Positions 9,374 through 19,598 of a stretch of DNA of 64,000 nt are shown in pieces. The position numbers and the translations under genes were made by a program. Position 1 is the first letter of the stretch; every line of letters starts with the position of its first letter. The notes beneath the pieces are model-generated. The model ran no database searches. It was not told the origin of the DNA and worked only from the letters and a program-made list of their open reading frames with translations. The stretch lies in assembly GCF_001645685.2 (NCBI RefSeq), contig NZ_CP017080.1:1540001-1604000 (forward strand), read 5' to 3'. The stretch comes from Peribacillus muralis (GTDB lineage: Bacteria > Bacillota > Bacilli > Bacillales > DSM-1321).

Positions 9374-9406
9374 AAGAGGGGAATCCATAAGGATTCCCCT
9401 CTTTCA
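9374..9406 (+). terminator. Intrinsic terminator between pbpB and spoVD
   Basis: A perfect 12-bp stem, AGAGGGGAATCC (9375-9386) with GGATTCCCCTCT (9391-9402), carries a four-base loop and a T-rich tail. It insulates vegetative division genes from the sporulation gene spoVD. Confidence 0.85.
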
Positions 9407-9482
9407 TTTTTGATGGTTTTTTAGTCTAGCATCGAGTAGACAAGCATATATTGTAGCATGTATGAAATGGAGGTGCCTGTTT

Positions 9483-11405
9483 TTGCGTGTTTCGAATGTT
9501 ACTGTCCGAAAACGGCTGGCAATCGCATTGGCAGTAGGAATCGTAGTTTTTTTTATCATTGATATCCGCTTGGGAATTGTACAGTTCTATTTAGGTGATA
9601 AGTTGACGGGGCTTGCTGAGGATTTATGGAGCAGGAATATTCCATTTGAGGCTAAGCGTGGGGAGATTTTAGATCGCAATGGTGTGGAGCTGGCGACGAA
9701 TATATCGGCCCCGACGGTCTATGTCATCCCAAGGCAGATTGAAGATGCAGATAAGACGGCGGGACAGCTTGCTTCCATATTGGATATGACCAAGGAAAAG
9801 GCTTACCAATATCTGACCAAACAGGAGATGAGCGTAAGAATTCCTGAAGGCAGAAAAATATCCCATGAAAAGGCGAAGGAAATAAAAGCATTAGGAATAA
9901 AAGGGGTATATATCGCTGAAGATTCAAAGCGTCATTACCCATTCGGCGAATATCTTTCCCATGTACTAGGGTTTACGGGATCGGATAACCAGGGATTGAT
10001 GGGAATTGAATTGTCCTATGATAAGGAACTAAGCGGGAAGAGGGGGTTTGTAAAATTCTATTCGGATGCCAAAGGGAAAAGGCTTGAGAATATGGCCGAT
10101 GACTATAAGCCTCCCGTTGATGGAGATAATTTGAAGCTGACAATCGATAGCAAAATCCAGACGATCGTGGAGAGGGAGCTCGATAATGCGGAGGCAACGT
10201 ATGACCCTGATGGTCTGATCGCCATCGCCATGGACCCCAATACCGGCGAAATTCTAGCCATGTCGAGCAGGCCTACTTTCGACCCAGCCAATTTTCAAAA
10301 CGTACCATCCGAAGTGTATAACCGCAATTTACCGGTTTGGAGTATATATGAACCAGGATCGACGTTCAAAATCATCACCCTTGCTGCGGCTTTGGAGGAG
10401 GGGAAGGTGGATTTGAAGAATGAACATTTTTATGACTCCGGTCATGTTGAGGTGGCTGGATCGGTTCTTCATTGCTGGAAAAGCGGCGGACATGGAGACC
10501 AAACCTTTCTTGAGGTTGTCGAGAACTCATGCAATCCAGGATTTGTGGAGTTGGGCAACAGGCTCGGGAAGGACAAGTTGTTTAAATATATCAATGATTT
10601 CGGTTTTGGACAAAAAACAGGGATTGATTTAACCGGAGAAGGAAGGGGAATCATGTTCAATATGGATCGTGTGGGTCCTGTTGAGCAGGCAACAACGGCG
10701 TTTGGACAAGGTGTGGCCGTAACGCCGATTCAGCAAGTGACGGCCGTATCGGCTGCCGTGAATGGCGGAACTTTATACACACCATATATCGCCAAGGAAT
10801 TGGTTGACCCAAAAAGTGGTGAAGTGCTTATGAGAAAGACCCCTCAGGCCAAGAAAAAGGTGATCTCGGAAGCAACTTCGAAAAAGGTTCGTGAAGCACT
10901 TGAATCGGTTGTAGCGCAAGGCAGCGGTAAAGGTGCATTCGTGGAGTCATACCGGGTTGGAGGGAAGACGGGGACGGCTCAGAAAGCTGAAAATGGACGA
11001 TATCTTGAAAATAATTATATTCTCTCATTTATTGGTGTCGCCCCAGCTGATGACCCGCAAATCGTCGTCTACATCGCGGTCGATAACCCGAAAGGAACGG
11101 TGCAATTCGGCGGCGTCGTGGCCGCTCCGATCGTCGGCAATATCATGGAGGATTCCCTCAGGGCGATGGGTGTCAAACCAAGAAAAAACCAGATTGAGAA
11201 GGAAACCGTCTGGACCGATCCCGTCATGGTCGAGGTTCCGGACGTAGTGGGAATGAGCAGGAAAGAGCTTCAAACCCAGCAGGTGGATTTGAAGCTCGAT
11301 ATTGCCGGAAATGGGGATAAAGTCATAAATCAAGCTCCTGATGCGGGTGTTAAGGTAAAAGAAGGCTCTACAATAAGAATTTATCTTGGCGAAAATAAAG
11401 AATAA
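9483..11405 (+). CDS. spoVD: Stage V sporulation protein D, spore cortex transpeptidase
   Basis: SpoVD is the sporulation class B PBP that works with SpoVE to make cortex peptidoglycan in the forespore outer membrane. It has a short tail and membrane anchor (about 9-28), dimerisation domain, transpeptidase motifs STFK (Ser293) and KTG (from 495), and one C-terminal PASTA domain. The TTG at 9483 is preferred over ATG 9462: GGAGGTG (9469-9475) stands 7 bases before it, and MRVSNVTVRKRL is the normal N terminus (640 aa). CATATATT at 9445 resembles a sigma-E -10 element, but I see no good -35, so the promoter is only suggested. Confidence 0.93.
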   Translation: MRVSNVTVRKRLAIALAVGIVVFFIIDIRLGIVQFYLGDKLTGLAEDLWSRNIPFEAKRGEILDRNGVELATNISAPTVYVIPRQIEDADKTAGQLASILDMTKEKAYQYLTKQEMSVRIPEGRKISHEKAKEIKALGIKGVYIAEDSKRHYPFGEYLSHVLGFTGSDNQGLMGIELSYDKELSGKRGFVKFYSDAKGKRLENMADDYKPPVDGDNLKLTIDSKIQTIVERELDNAEATYDPDGLIAIAMDPNTGEILAMSSRPTFDPANFQNVPSEVYNRNLPVWSIYEPGSTFKIITLAAALEEGKVDLKNEHFYDSGHVEVAGSVLHCWKSGGHGDQTFLEVVENSCNPGFVELGNRLGKDKLFKYINDFGFGQKTGIDLTGEGRGIMFNMDRVGPVEQATTAFGQGVAVTPIQQVTAVSAAVNGGTLYTPYIAKELVDPKSGEVLMRKTPQAKKKVISEATSKKVREALESVVAQGSGKGAFVESYRVGGKTGTAQKAENGRYLENNYILSFIGVAPADDPQIVVYIAVDNPKGTVQFGGVVAAPIVGNIMEDSLRAMGVKPRKNQIEKETVWTDPVMVEVPDVVGMSRKELQTQQVDLKLDIAGNGDKVINQAPDAGVKVKEGSTIRIYLGENKE

Positions 11406-11429
11406 GTATAATATAATAGATGAATAGGT

Positions 11430-11463
11430 AAAGCGGCTGAAGAATCATCAGCCGCTTTGTTTA
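11430..11463 (+). terminator. Intrinsic terminator after spoVD
   Basis: An 11-bp stem, AAAGCGGCTGA (11430-11440) with TCAGCCGCTTT (11448-11458), carries a 7-base loop followed by GTTT. The tail is short, so termination may be partial. Confidence 0.75.
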
Positions 11464-11501
11464 CGGAGTCGTGATAACCTCGTATAATTAAAATTGGTTT
11501 C

Positions 11502-11530
11502 TCGACAAGCTAAGGTTAATCACATATAAT
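11502..11530 (+). promoter_or_regulatory. Candidate sigma-A promoter of murE
   Basis: TCGACA (11502-11507), 17-base spacer, TATAAT (11525-11530), 33 bases before the murE start. The -35 is embedded in TTCTCGACAA, which resembles a Spo0A box (consensus TTCGACA in this orientation). Control by Spo0A would be inference. Confidence 0.7.
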
Positions 11531-11563
11531 TAATCCTCAAATTAAGTTGAGAGGGATGGAAAA

Positions 11564-13036
11564 ATGAAGCTTCAAAAATTACTATCTTATTTACACTCCT
11601 TATTAAACCATGAAGGAGAAAATCCTGAAATCACCTCCATTGAAAATGATAACCGTAAAGTCAAAGACGGAAGTTTATTTGTTTGCATAAAAGGTTATAC
11701 AGTCGATGGTCATGATTTTGCCCAATCCGCTGTTGGAAATGGAGCTGCGGCAGTCATTGCCGAGCGGGAGCTTGATTTGCCTGTACCCGTGATCGTCGTC
11801 AGGGATTCAAGCAGGGCTATGGCGGTCCTTGCCGATGCATTCTACGGTCATCCGACCCAAAAGCTGCGCTTGATCGGAATCACCGGCACGAACGGAAAGA
11901 CGACCACCAGTCACCTGCTTGAAAAGATTTTCGAGGATCGGCATGAAAAAACGGGATTGATCGGCACGATGTATACAAAAATAGCCGATAAGGTTTATGA
12001 AACAAAGAATACGACGCCAGATAGCGTCACCCTGCAGAAGGCTTTTCATGAAATGACCGAAGCGTTTGTGTCTACGGCCATAATGGAAGTATCTTCGCAT
12101 GCTCTTGAACTTGGACGCGTCCATGGCTGTGATTATGATATTGCTGTATTTACCAATCTCACACAAGATCATTTGGATTTTCATAAAACGATGGACAGAT
12201 ACAAGCAGGCGAAATCCTTATTCTTCTCCCAGCTCGGAAATGCTTACATAGAAAATCGTCCCAAATACGCCGTGCTTAATGCTGATGATGACGCAACTGA
12301 TGATTTCATAAAAGCGACGGCTGCTGCAGTCGTTACTTATGGCATTGACAATGAAGCCGATATCAGGGCGAAGGATTTAAAGATTGATGCAAATGGCACA
12401 TCCTTCACCTTGACAGCGGGTAAGGAAGAACGTTACATTCAGCTGAAGCTGATTGGTAAATTCAGCGTATATAATGTGCTCTCTGCAATCTCGGCTTCCT
12501 TATGTGCTGGGAACGATTTAGATGACACCATTAAATCGATCGAGGAAATAAAAGGCGTGGCAGGCCGTTTTGAGCTCGTTACGGCGAATCAAGCCTTTCC
12601 AGTCATCGTTGACTACGCCCATACGCCGGACAGCTTGGAAAATGTCCTCAAGACCGTTGCCGAGTTCGCTGAAAAGAAAATCTTTGTTATCGTCGGGTGC
12701 GGCGGCGACCGAGACAAGACAAAGCGCCCAATCATGGCAGAGATTGCCTGCAACTTGGCGACAGACCCAATTTTCACCTCCGATAATCCGCGCAGTGAGG
12801 ACGCGGCCCAGATCCTTCGGGATATGGAAGCTGGAGTGGCGGGTAAAGAATATTCGGTAATCGAGGACCGGAGGCAGGCGATAGTCCATGCCGTTTCCAA
12901 GGCGGAAGAGGGCGACGTTATCCTGATAGCCGGAAAAGGGCATGAAACATATCAATTGGTCGGTGACGAAGTGCTGCATTTCGATGACCGTGAAGAAGCG
13001 GAAAAGGCGATTCTCAGCCGTTTAGGTTCAGCTTGA
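11564..13036 (+). CDS. murE: UDP-MurNAc-L-Ala-D-Glu:meso-diaminopimelate ligase
   Basis: MurE adds the third stem-peptide residue to the UDP-MurNAc dipeptide with ATP, in the cytosol. The Mur ligase P-loop GTNGKT is at residues 108-113. DNPR at 407-410 is the signature that selects meso-diaminopimelate over lysine, so the wall is of the A1-gamma type usual in Bacillus. Length is 490 aa. The ATG has GAGAGGGATGG upstream and its own promoter. mraY follows after 91 bases. Confidence 0.95.
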   Translation: MKLQKLLSYLHSLLNHEGENPEITSIENDNRKVKDGSLFVCIKGYTVDGHDFAQSAVGNGAAAVIAERELDLPVPVIVVRDSSRAMAVLADAFYGHPTQKLRLIGITGTNGKTTTSHLLEKIFEDRHEKTGLIGTMYTKIADKVYETKNTTPDSVTLQKAFHEMTEAFVSTAIMEVSSHALELGRVHGCDYDIAVFTNLTQDHLDFHKTMDRYKQAKSLFFSQLGNAYIENRPKYAVLNADDDATDDFIKATAAAVVTYGIDNEADIRAKDLKIDANGTSFTLTAGKEERYIQLKLIGKFSVYNVLSAISASLCAGNDLDDTIKSIEEIKGVAGRFELVTANQAFPVIVDYAHTPDSLENVLKTVAEFAEKKIFVIVGCGGDRDKTKRPIMAEIACNLATDPIFTSDNPRSEDAAQILRDMEAGVAGKEYSVIEDRRQAIVHAVSKAEEGDVILIAGKGHETYQLVGDEVLHFDDREEAEKAILSRLGSA

Positions 13037-13127
13037 ACCCAGCGGTGAGTGTGCCGGGCTTACAAACAAGAAAAGACAACAAGCAGAATTTTATATTTGA
13101 ATTGTGTTAGGAATGAGGGAGTAAGGA

Positions 13128-14105
13128 ATGTTGGAACAAGTAATTTTTTATACGATTTTGGTGGCGTTTTTAGTAACTGTACTTCTTTCGCCGATTTTCA
13201 TCCCGTTTTTGAGAAGGCTGAAATTCGGGCAGAGCATCAGGGAAGAAGGCCCACAATCGCATTTGAAGAAAACGGGAACGCCTACCATGGGCGGTTTGGT
13301 CATATTATTATCGGTAACCATCGCTACGTTGGTGATGACTTTTAAATTTTCGGTACCTTCCACCGAAACCTATTTATTATTATTCGTTACTTTAGGATTT
13401 GGATTGCTTGGTTTCCTGGATGATTTCATCAAGGTGGTCATGAAAAGAAACCTAGGCTTGACATCCAAGCAAAAACTGCTTGGACAAATTGTGATTTCGG
13501 TCATCTTTTACTTCGTCTTCAAGCAGACAGACCGTTTCAATCCGGAACTGACGATTCCTGGTACTGACTTTTCGGTCGACTTCGGCTGGTTTTATCTATT
13601 TATCGTGATTTTCTGGCTGGTTGGTTTTTCGAATGCCGTCAATTTGACGGATGGTCTCGACGGACTTGTCTCAGGAACTTCGGCCATCGCCTTCGGTGCT
13701 TTTGCGATTTTGGCATGGAGTCAGTCACAATATGATGTGTCTATATTTTCGGTGGCGGTCGTAGGGTCTGTTCTAGGGTTTTTGGTATTCAATGCACATC
13801 CTGCAAAGGTATTCATGGGCGATACAGGGTCGTTGGCTCTGGGAGGAGCAATAGCAACCATCGCCTTGTTGACTAAGCTTGAAATACTATTGGTAATCAT
13901 TGGAGGAGTATTTGTCATCGAGACGCTCTCTGTCATCCTGCAGGTAGCATCTTTTAAAACGACTGGGAAACGTATTTTTAAAATGAGTCCGCTTCATCAC
14001 CATTATGAACTATCTGGTTGGTCCGAATGGCGCGTCGTCGTCACTTTCTGGACAGTAGGTTTGCTGTGTGCGGTACTCGGAATCTATTTAGAGGTGTGGA
14101 TATAA
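13128..14105 (+). CDS. mraY: Phospho-MurNAc-pentapeptide transferase MraY
   Basis: MraY moves phospho-MurNAc-pentapeptide from UMP to undecaprenyl phosphate, making lipid I on the inner face of the membrane. The 325 residues form about ten membrane helices. Conserved polar loops include the Asp pair in FLDDFIK, the [12 protein letters not shown] loop and the SPLHHHYEL loop with its three histidines. The ribosome site GGGAGTAAGGA precedes the ATG. The stop abuts the murD start with no gap, so the two are translationally linked. Confidence 0.96.
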   Translation: MLEQVIFYTILVAFLVTVLLSPIFIPFLRRLKFGQSIREEGPQSHLKKTGTPTMGGLVILLSVTIATLVMTFKFSVPSTETYLLLFVTLGFGLLGFLDDFIKVVMKRNLGLTSKQKLLGQIVISVIFYFVFKQTDRFNPELTIPGTDFSVDFGWFYLFIVIFWLVGFSNAVNLTDGLDGLVSGTSAIAFGAFAILAWSQSQYDVSIFSVAVVGSVLGFLVFNAHPAKVFMGDTGSLALGGAIATIALLTKLEILLVIIGGVFVIETLSVILQVASFKTTGKRIFKMSPLHHHYELSGWSEWRVVVTFWTVGLLCAVLGIYLEVWI

Positions 14106-15458
14106 TTGAAAGAGACTGCAAGGTATTCAGAGAAAAAAATATTGGTATTGGGCCTGGCAAAGAGCGGAGTGATGGCAGCATCGCTTCTACATAAATTAGG
14201 CGCCTTCGTGACGGTCAATGATATGAAGCCATTATCGGAAAACCCAGAGGCTCAAGGTCTTTTGGAACAGGGAATCAAAGTCATCTGTGGCAGCCATCCA
14301 ATTGAACTGCTGGATGAAGGCTTCGAATTGATCGTGAAAAATCCAGGAATACCTTATCGAAACCCAATCGTAAAAGGGGCGTTGGATAAAGGGATTCCGG
14401 TCATCACCGAAGTGGAGCTTGCCTATCAAATCAGTGAGGCCCCTTTCATAGGAATTACGGGCACGAATGGGAAGACGACTACGACAACTTTGATATTCGA
14501 AATGTTGAAGGCCGGTGAAAAGTCACCGCTCATCGCGGGGAATATCGGGACAGTCGCATCTGGTGTGGCCGAAAAGGCGACAGCGGATGACTCGATCGTC
14601 ATTGAATTATCATCGTTCCAGCTGATGGGCATCGAGGAGTTTCGTCCAGAGATAGCGATCTTGACTAATTTGTATGATGCACATCTGGATTATCATAGCT
14701 CCAGACACGAATATGCAGAAGCGAAAGCCGCGATTACGAAAAATCAACTAGCTTCGGATTTCCTGATTTATAATGCAGAGCAAGAAGCTGTCAGATTAAT
14801 GGCGGCAAGGACCGAGGCTCAACTAGTTCCTTTTTCAACGGAAGGCAAACACGAAAAAGGCGCCTACGTTGAAAATGGTGCAGTCTTCTTCCGCGGAGAC
14901 AGGATCATCGGCATTGCCGACATAGCCCTTCCCGGGAAACACAATTTGGAGAATGTGCTGGCGGCCATTTCGGCAGCCAAATTGAAGGGTGTCGCCAACG
15001 AAGCGATTCAAACGGTACTCAAAACATTTTATGGTGTGGAGCATCGTTTGCAGTTCGTAGCTTCGATCGAAAACCGTAAATTCTATAATGATTCGAAGGC
15101 AACGAATATCCTTGCTGCTTCCAAAGCACTCACATCCTTTGAAGAGCCTGTTATCCTTTTGGCGGGCGGATTGGATCGCGGTAATGAATTCGATGAGTTA
15201 AAACCGGCCATGAAAAATGTCAAGGCCGTGATAACGTTTGGCGAAACGGCAGAAAAAATTGAGCGAATATCCAAAGAAATAGGAATAACGAATATAAAAC
15301 GTGTCGATAATGTAGAAAAGGCCGTACCGGCTGCATTTGAACTATCGAATGAAGGCGACTGTATTCTTCTCTCCCCAGCTTGTGCAAGCTGGGATCAATA
15401 TAAAACTTTTGAGCAAAGAGGAGACATGTTTATGGAGGCTGTGCATAAACTTAATTAA
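14106..15458 (+). CDS. murD: UDP-MurNAc-L-alanine:D-glutamate ligase
   Basis: MurD adds D-glutamate to UDP-MurNAc-L-alanine with ATP. It has an N-terminal UDP-binding Rossmann domain ([10 protein letters not shown]), the P-loop GTNGKT at residues 119-124, and a C-terminal ligase domain with YNDSKATN and [11 protein letters not shown]. Length is 450 aa. The TTG start begins the base after the mraY stop; GAGGTG about 10 bases upstream supports it, and no better ATG exists nearby. A strong terminator follows. Confidence 0.95.
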   Translation: MKETARYSEKKILVLGLAKSGVMAASLLHKLGAFVTVNDMKPLSENPEAQGLLEQGIKVICGSHPIELLDEGFELIVKNPGIPYRNPIVKGALDKGIPVITEVELAYQISEAPFIGITGTNGKTTTTTLIFEMLKAGEKSPLIAGNIGTVASGVAEKATADDSIVIELSSFQLMGIEEFRPEIAILTNLYDAHLDYHSSRHEYAEAKAAITKNQLASDFLIYNAEQEAVRLMAARTEAQLVPFSTEGKHEKGAYVENGAVFFRGDRIIGIADIALPGKHNLENVLAAISAAKLKGVANEAIQTVLKTFYGVEHRLQFVASIENRKFYNDSKATNILAASKALTSFEEPVILLAGGLDRGNEFDELKPAMKNVKAVITFGETAEKIERISKEIGITNIKRVDNVEKAVPAAFELSNEGDCILLSPACASWDQYKTFEQRGDMFMEAVHKLN

Positions 15459-15505
15459 GAGCTTTCGCAGAAAGAAGTGAATTTGCTTCTACGTTGACAC
15501 CTTGG

Positions 15506-15541
15506 AAAAAAGCGATAATGAGCCGTTATCGCTTTTTTTTT
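15506..15541 (+). terminator. Intrinsic terminator between murD and spoVE
   Basis: A 13-base arm, AAAAAAGCGATAA (15506-15518), pairs with TTATCGCTTTTTT across a 7-base loop and runs into nine Ts. It cuts spoVE off from the vegetative murE-mraY-murD unit. Confidence 0.88.
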
Positions 15542-15607
15542 GGCTATAGTGCAGCATTGATTTTTATATTCGTACAGGCTCGAAAAACTTCCTCGAGGTG
15601 GATGTCC

Positions 15608-16708
15608 GTGCCATTTAAAAAATCGAATCCTGATCTCATTCTCATTATCGTCACCTTAAGTCTTCTGACCGTCGGCTTAATCATGGTTTACAGTGCAAGT
15701 GCCATTTGGGCAACATATAAATTTGAAGACTCCTTTTACTTTGCGAAACGACAGTTGCTATTTGCCTGCGTAGGGGTCATCGCCATGTTTTTCATCATGA
15801 ACGTGGATTACTGGACATGGAGGACATGGGCCAAGATCCTGATCATCATTTGTTTCATCATGCTGCTTGCTGTATTGGTGCCAGGAATAGGGATGGCAAG
15901 AAATGGATCTAGAAGCTGGATCGGCGTAGGGGCTTTTTCGGTTCAACCTTCTGAGTTCATGAAGCTGGCGATGATCGCATTTTTGGCCAAGTTTTTATCC
16001 GAACGGCAAAAGCTCATCACTTCCTTTAAAAAAGGAATGCTTCCATCCTTGGGTTTGGTATTCTTGGCATTTGGATTGATCATGCTACAGCCCGACCTTG
16101 GAACGGGAACGGTCATGGTGGGAACGTGCATCGTCATGATTTTTATTTCCGGTGCAAGGATCAGCCATTTTGTAGGCTTGGGGTTGATCGGTGTGGTAGG
16201 CTTCATCGGTTTGATTTTGTCAGCTCCATACAGAATTAAGCGGATTACATCATTTTTGGATCCATGGGAAGATCCTTTGGGCAGCGGCTTTCAAATGATC
16301 CAGTCATTTTATGCAATCGGTCCGGGGGGGCTGTTCGGTCTTGGCCTCGGGCAAAGCCGCCAAAAATTTTTCTACTTGCCAGAACCACAGACAGATTTCA
16401 TTTTTGCGATACTTTCCGAGGAACTGGGTTTCATCGGCGGCTCTCTCGTCATTTTGTTGTTTGCCCTTATGCTTTGGCGGGGTATCAGGATAGCCCTGGG
16501 GGCACCAGATTTATACGGAAGCCTTGTGGCGGTAGGCATCATTGCCATGGTTGCCATCCAGGTCATGATCAATATAGGCGTCGTGACGGGCTTGATGCCA
16601 GTTACGGGTATCACCCTGCCCCTATTAAGCTATGGTGGTTCATCGCTGACACTCATGTTGATGGCGATTGGTGTACTATTGAATATTAGCCGATACTCCA
16701 GGTTTTAG
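15608..16708 (+). CDS. spoVE: Stage V sporulation protein E, SEDS cortex glycosyltransferase
   Basis: SpoVE is the sporulation SEDS protein (FtsW/RodA family) that polymerises lipid II for the spore cortex with SpoVD. About ten membrane helices are visible, along with the conserved QPDLGTG, the long loop ending in GLGQSRQKFFYLPEPQTDFI (family signature), and the C-terminal LLSYGGSS. The GTG at 15608 is the start: GAGGTGG ends 6 bases before it, whereas the ATG at 15602 touches that site. It gives 366 residues, the usual length. Longer in-frame starts would run through the preceding terminator. Confidence 0.94.
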   Translation: MPFKKSNPDLILIIVTLSLLTVGLIMVYSASAIWATYKFEDSFYFAKRQLLFACVGVIAMFFIMNVDYWTWRTWAKILIIICFIMLLAVLVPGIGMARNGSRSWIGVGAFSVQPSEFMKLAMIAFLAKFLSERQKLITSFKKGMLPSLGLVFLAFGLIMLQPDLGTGTVMVGTCIVMIFISGARISHFVGLGLIGVVGFIGLILSAPYRIKRITSFLDPWEDPLGSGFQMIQSFYAIGPGGLFGLGLGQSRQKFFYLPEPQTDFIFAILSEELGFIGGSLVILLFALMLWRGIRIALGAPDLYGSLVAVGIIAMVAIQVMINIGVVTGLMPVTGITLPLLSYGGSSLTLMLMAIGVLLNISRYSRF

Positions 16709-16732
16709 AAAAAGGTAAATTAGGAGATTCGG

Positions 16733-16770
16733 AAAAAGGGAGGCCCTTATACGCGGGGTTTCCCTTTTTT
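16733..16770 (+). terminator. Intrinsic terminator after spoVE
   Basis: A 14-base stem containing two G-U pairs (16733-16746 with 16756-16769) carries a 9-base loop and ends in a T run. It lies where murG would normally begin. Confidence 0.8.
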
Positions 16771-17064
16771 GGTTGAAAGCCTTTGCAGGAAACGATGGGT
16801 GAGGGAACCGTGGGTGAATTTAGGAATAATTGAAATGCCAATTAAATATTACCATCTATGAATGTTTCGGAAACCACAATAAATATTGGCAATACAGCTT
16901 TGTTTAGACTATAGTATAAGAGGGTTAGGCCGCATAGGCGCTTACTTCTGTTCATATTTCCGCTTTTACATGCAAGATGTCATCATTCTTTGAAATTAGA
17001 GTCCTCATGGAAGAGGAAATGAAAATCATAATTTGGAATTTTTGGAACAACAAGGAGGTTTATC
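16771..17064. other. spoVE-murB gap; murG absent
   Basis: In related genomes murG lies here. No part of MurG is seen in any frame: there is no GGGTGGH loop and no glycosyltransferase sequence. The gap holds only the murB promoter and ribosome site. Confidence 0.75.
16886..16915 (+). promoter_or_regulatory. Candidate sigma-A promoter of murB
   Basis: TTGGCA (16886-16891), 18-base spacer, TATAGT (16910-16915), with a leader of about 140 bases before the murB start. It gives murB transcription independent of spoVE. Confidence 0.55.
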
Positions 17065-17973
17065 ATGGATAAAGTGATAAAGCAATTAACTGAAATGAAA
17101 ATTGGCAAGGTTCTTGAACAGGAACCGCTTGCGAATCATACAACTATGAAAATAGGAGGGCCCGCTGATTTATTCATCGTGCCATCTTCCGTTGAAAATA
17201 TAGAAAAAACGATGCAAATCATCAAAGAGCATGCCATACCGTGGCGGGCGATTGGCAGGGGCTCCAACCTTCTTGTGAGCGATGGGGGAATTGAAGGTGC
17301 CGTGCTTAAATTGGGCAGGGGCCTTGATCACATCGAGATGAATGGAACGGAGATTAAAGCTGGAGCAGGTGTTTCTCTTGTCAGCTTGTCCGTTCAAATC
17401 AGTAAAAAAGGCTATGCAGGATTGGAATTTGCCAGTGGAATCCCCGGCTCGGTCGGCGGAGCTGTCTATATGAACGCAGGTGCACATGGTTCCGATATGA
17501 GTGAAATCCTAAAGGAAGCGCATGTTCTGTTTGAGGATGGATCATTAGCATGGCTTTCGAAGGAGGAAATGGAGTTTTCTTATCGGACTTCCGTTCTTCA
17601 AAAGAAAAGACCCGGTATCGTATTGGAAGCCGTTTTTCAATTGACCGAGGGCGATAAAACCGAAATCGTTGGAAGAATGCAGGATAATAAAAATTACCGC
17701 AAAGATACTCAGCCATATAACCTTCCCTGTGCAGGCAGCATATTCAGGAATCCACTTCCACATCATGCAGGTAAATTGGTGGAAAATGCTGGTCTGAAAG
17801 GACATTCGATTGGCGGAGCGCAGATATCCCCAATGCATGGGAATTTTATCGTTAATACGGGTAACGGCAGTGCAGCAGACGTTCAAGCCTTAATACAGCA
17901 TGTGAAAGATACGGTGTATGATAAATTTGAAATTGTAATGGAAACAGAAGTGGAAATAATCGGCCGTAAATAA
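17065..17973 (+). CDS. murB: UDP-N-acetylenolpyruvoylglucosamine reductase
   Basis: MurB uses FAD and NADPH to reduce UDP-GlcNAc-enolpyruvate to UDP-MurNAc. FAD-binding segments GRGSNLL and [16 protein letters not shown] are present, and the catalytic serine lies in CAGSIFRNP (Ser225), followed by the conserved glutamate in MHGNFIVN...TEVEIIG. The 302-residue length is normal. The ATG has AAGGAGG 7-8 bases upstream. It normally follows murG; here it has its own promoter. Confidence 0.95.
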   Translation: MDKVIKQLTEMKIGKVLEQEPLANHTTMKIGGPADLFIVPSSVENIEKTMQIIKEHAIPWRAIGRGSNLLVSDGGIEGAVLKLGRGLDHIEMNGTEIKAGAGVSLVSLSVQISKKGYAGLEFASGIPGSVGGAVYMNAGAHGSDMSEILKEAHVLFEDGSLAWLSKEEMEFSYRTSVLQKKRPGIVLEAVFQLTEGDKTEIVGRMQDNKNYRKDTQPYNLPCAGSIFRNPLPHHAGKLVENAGLKGHSIGGAQISPMHGNFIVNTGNGSAADVQALIQHVKDTVYDKFEIVMETEVEIIGRK

Positions 17974-17978
17974 TTGGA

Positions 17979-18007
17979 TTCATCATATCCAAATTTTGTG
18001 ATATAAT
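17979..18007 (+). promoter_or_regulatory. Candidate extended -10 promoter of divIB
   Basis: TATAAT (18002-18007) is preceded by TGA, giving the extended -10 TGATATAAT. A weak -35, TTCATC (17979-17984), stands 17 bases upstream. divIB starts about 100 bases downstream. Confidence 0.55.
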
Positions 18008-18105
18008 GTGTTACCTTTTAAAGTTTCATATAAACGGACTTAGAGTGTGTCTTGATTTCGTATAGTATTTTAAACCATCCATTTTTTCAGGAAGAGGTGA
18101 AAGGG

Positions 18106-18888
18106 ATGGAAAAGGGGAAAATCGTTTCCATTGAGGACCGCATCCCGAAGTTAAAACAATTAAGAAAAAGCAAAGCAAATAGAAGGCTGGTTCTTTTGCT
18201 TTCCCTTTTCTTCATCCTGGTTGCATGCGTGCTATATTTCTTATCCCCGTTAAGCTATGTGCAAACCGTGCAGGTGGAAGGGAATCGGTATTTCACCTCC
18301 AAGCAAATCATTGAATTGAGTAAGGTGAAGAAGGATCGCAGCATTTGGAAGGTAGATACAGGGAAAGCGGCAGACAATATTAAAAAGAACGAGGAAATAA
18401 AAAGCGCCCTGGTCACACCTGTCTTTCCTAATTCGATTAAAATTACGGTTTCCGAACATAACAGAATGGCTTATCTGTCCAATAATGGGAAGTATGCCCC
18501 CATTTTGGAGAACGGGACCGTTCTGGAGGAATTGGCAACAGGAGAAATTCCAGTATTTGCCCCGGTTTTAATCGGTTTCAAAGAGGGTAAAGCATTAAAG
18601 TTGCTTTTAGAAGAGTTGGATAAGCTACCCGTCGAGATTCAGAATGCCATTTCGGAAATCCATTACGCCCCAACAAAAACCGATGAATACCATATCGTCA
18701 TGTTCATGAACGATGGGTTTGAAGTGAGCGCGACAAGCCGGACTTTATTCGAGAAGATGATTCACTATCCATCAATCGTCAGTCAGTTGGATCCAAAGGT
18801 AAAGGGAGTCATCGATTTGGAAGTGGGATCTTATTTTAAAGCATATAAAAATGCGGAACAAAAGGAAGGCAAGAATGGGCAAAATTGA
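18106..18888 (+). CDS. divIB: Cell division protein DivIB (FtsQ family)
   Basis: DivIB is a bitopic divisome protein that stabilises FtsL and DivIC at the septum. It has a basic cytoplasmic tail (to about residue 25), one membrane helix (about 26-46), a POTRA domain (about 50-120, from SYVQTVQVEGNRYF) and a beta domain ending near residue 245. I chose the ATG at 18106 (MEKGKIV), which has GAGGTGAAAGGG upstream, over an earlier in-frame start at 18052. It gives 260 aa, close to the family norm. Its last codons overlap the start of the decayed ylxW copy. Confidence 0.92.
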   Translation: MEKGKIVSIEDRIPKLKQLRKSKANRRLVLLLSLFFILVACVLYFLSPLSYVQTVQVEGNRYFTSKQIIELSKVKKDRSIWKVDTGKAADNIKKNEEIKSALVTPVFPNSIKITVSEHNRMAYLSNNGKYAPILENGTVLEELATGEIPVFAPVLIGFKEGKALKLLLEELDKLPVEIQNAISEIHYAPTKTDEYHIVMFMNDGFEVSATSRTLFEKMIHYPSIVSQLDPKVKGVIDLEVGSYFKAYKNAEQKEGKNGQN

Positions 18889-19586
18889 TGGCAAACGAAT
18901 GGTTTAGCTCTCGTTTGCGTGGTTCTCGGATTTATGTTTGGCCTTCTCTTGCAATCTGACTAAATATATATGGAGGAGTAAGGGAGGACAAGGCCTGGAA
19001 TAAAGAATATGGTCTTCGGCACCAACTGATCGAACAAGAGAAACAGAACCGGGAATTTCAGAAGGGTCTGTTTCGTGCACAGGAATTTGTATTCAGTTTA
19101 AAAAAGAACCGGAATGAAAATGTAGCCTATGGTGCCAAGAAATATCGGATGATACTCGGCAAAGTGAAGGTAAGAGGTACAAGCCGTCAGGTGCCCCTTG
19201 AAGATGGTGCAAACATGGACCCCTAATATAATGTCGATGACTTATAGATTCATGAACAGCATGTCTTCAAGGTTGTAAATGAATTATACATATCAGGTGC
19301 TGAGGCTGCTGCGATAAATGGCCAGAGTCTGAACATGATTCCTATATAATCTGTAATGGGCTTGTCATCACAGTCTATTGATAGCAGCATCCAGCACCAT
19401 TCATTATTTCGCAATCGGCGATCCGGATGTCCTTGGTGCGTCCCTCGACCTGCCTGGGGAGGCATAAGCTTAAAGGAACAACTGGTCATGATCATATTAG
19501 AAAAGAAAAAGAATATCATGTTGCTCCATTCTTGGAGGGTGTCCAGATTCCCGGATTCGGATTCGGATTCGATTAAAGATTGGTGA
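18875..19586 (+). pseudogene. ylxW: Decayed DUF881 gene (ylxW-like)
   Basis: The original ATG (18875) still overlaps the end of divIB, but the frame stops after ten codons (TAG at 18905) and continues in another frame as a membrane helix (ALVCVVLGFMFGLLLQSD). A third part reads AWNKEYGLRHQLIEQEKQN and YRMILGKVKVRGTSRQVPLE, then a stop at about 19224, then HVFKVVNELYISGAEAAAING, then shifted FAIGDPDVLGASLDLPG. These pieces follow DUF881 order. At least three frameshifts and several stops exclude a working gene. B. subtilis has intact ylxW here; function there is unknown. Confidence 0.85.
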
Positions 19587-19598
19587 GAGAGACTGGAA

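Noticed and set aside
9424..9452. Sigma-E promoter of spoVD
   Set aside because: The -10-like CATATATT is good, but no acceptable -35 lies 13-15 bases upstream; mentioned only in the gene entry.
15494..15607. N-terminal extension of spoVE by 38 residues
   Set aside because: It would read through a strong terminator, and the GTG at 15608 has the ribosome site and gives the standard length.
16771..17064. Possible murG remnant
   Set aside because: No MurG motif in any frame; recorded as absence rather than as a pseudogene.
19356..19586. 76-codon open frame in the divIB-ftsA gap
   Set aside because: It lies inside the decayed ylxW copy and mixes real and shifted frames; there is no ribosome site.
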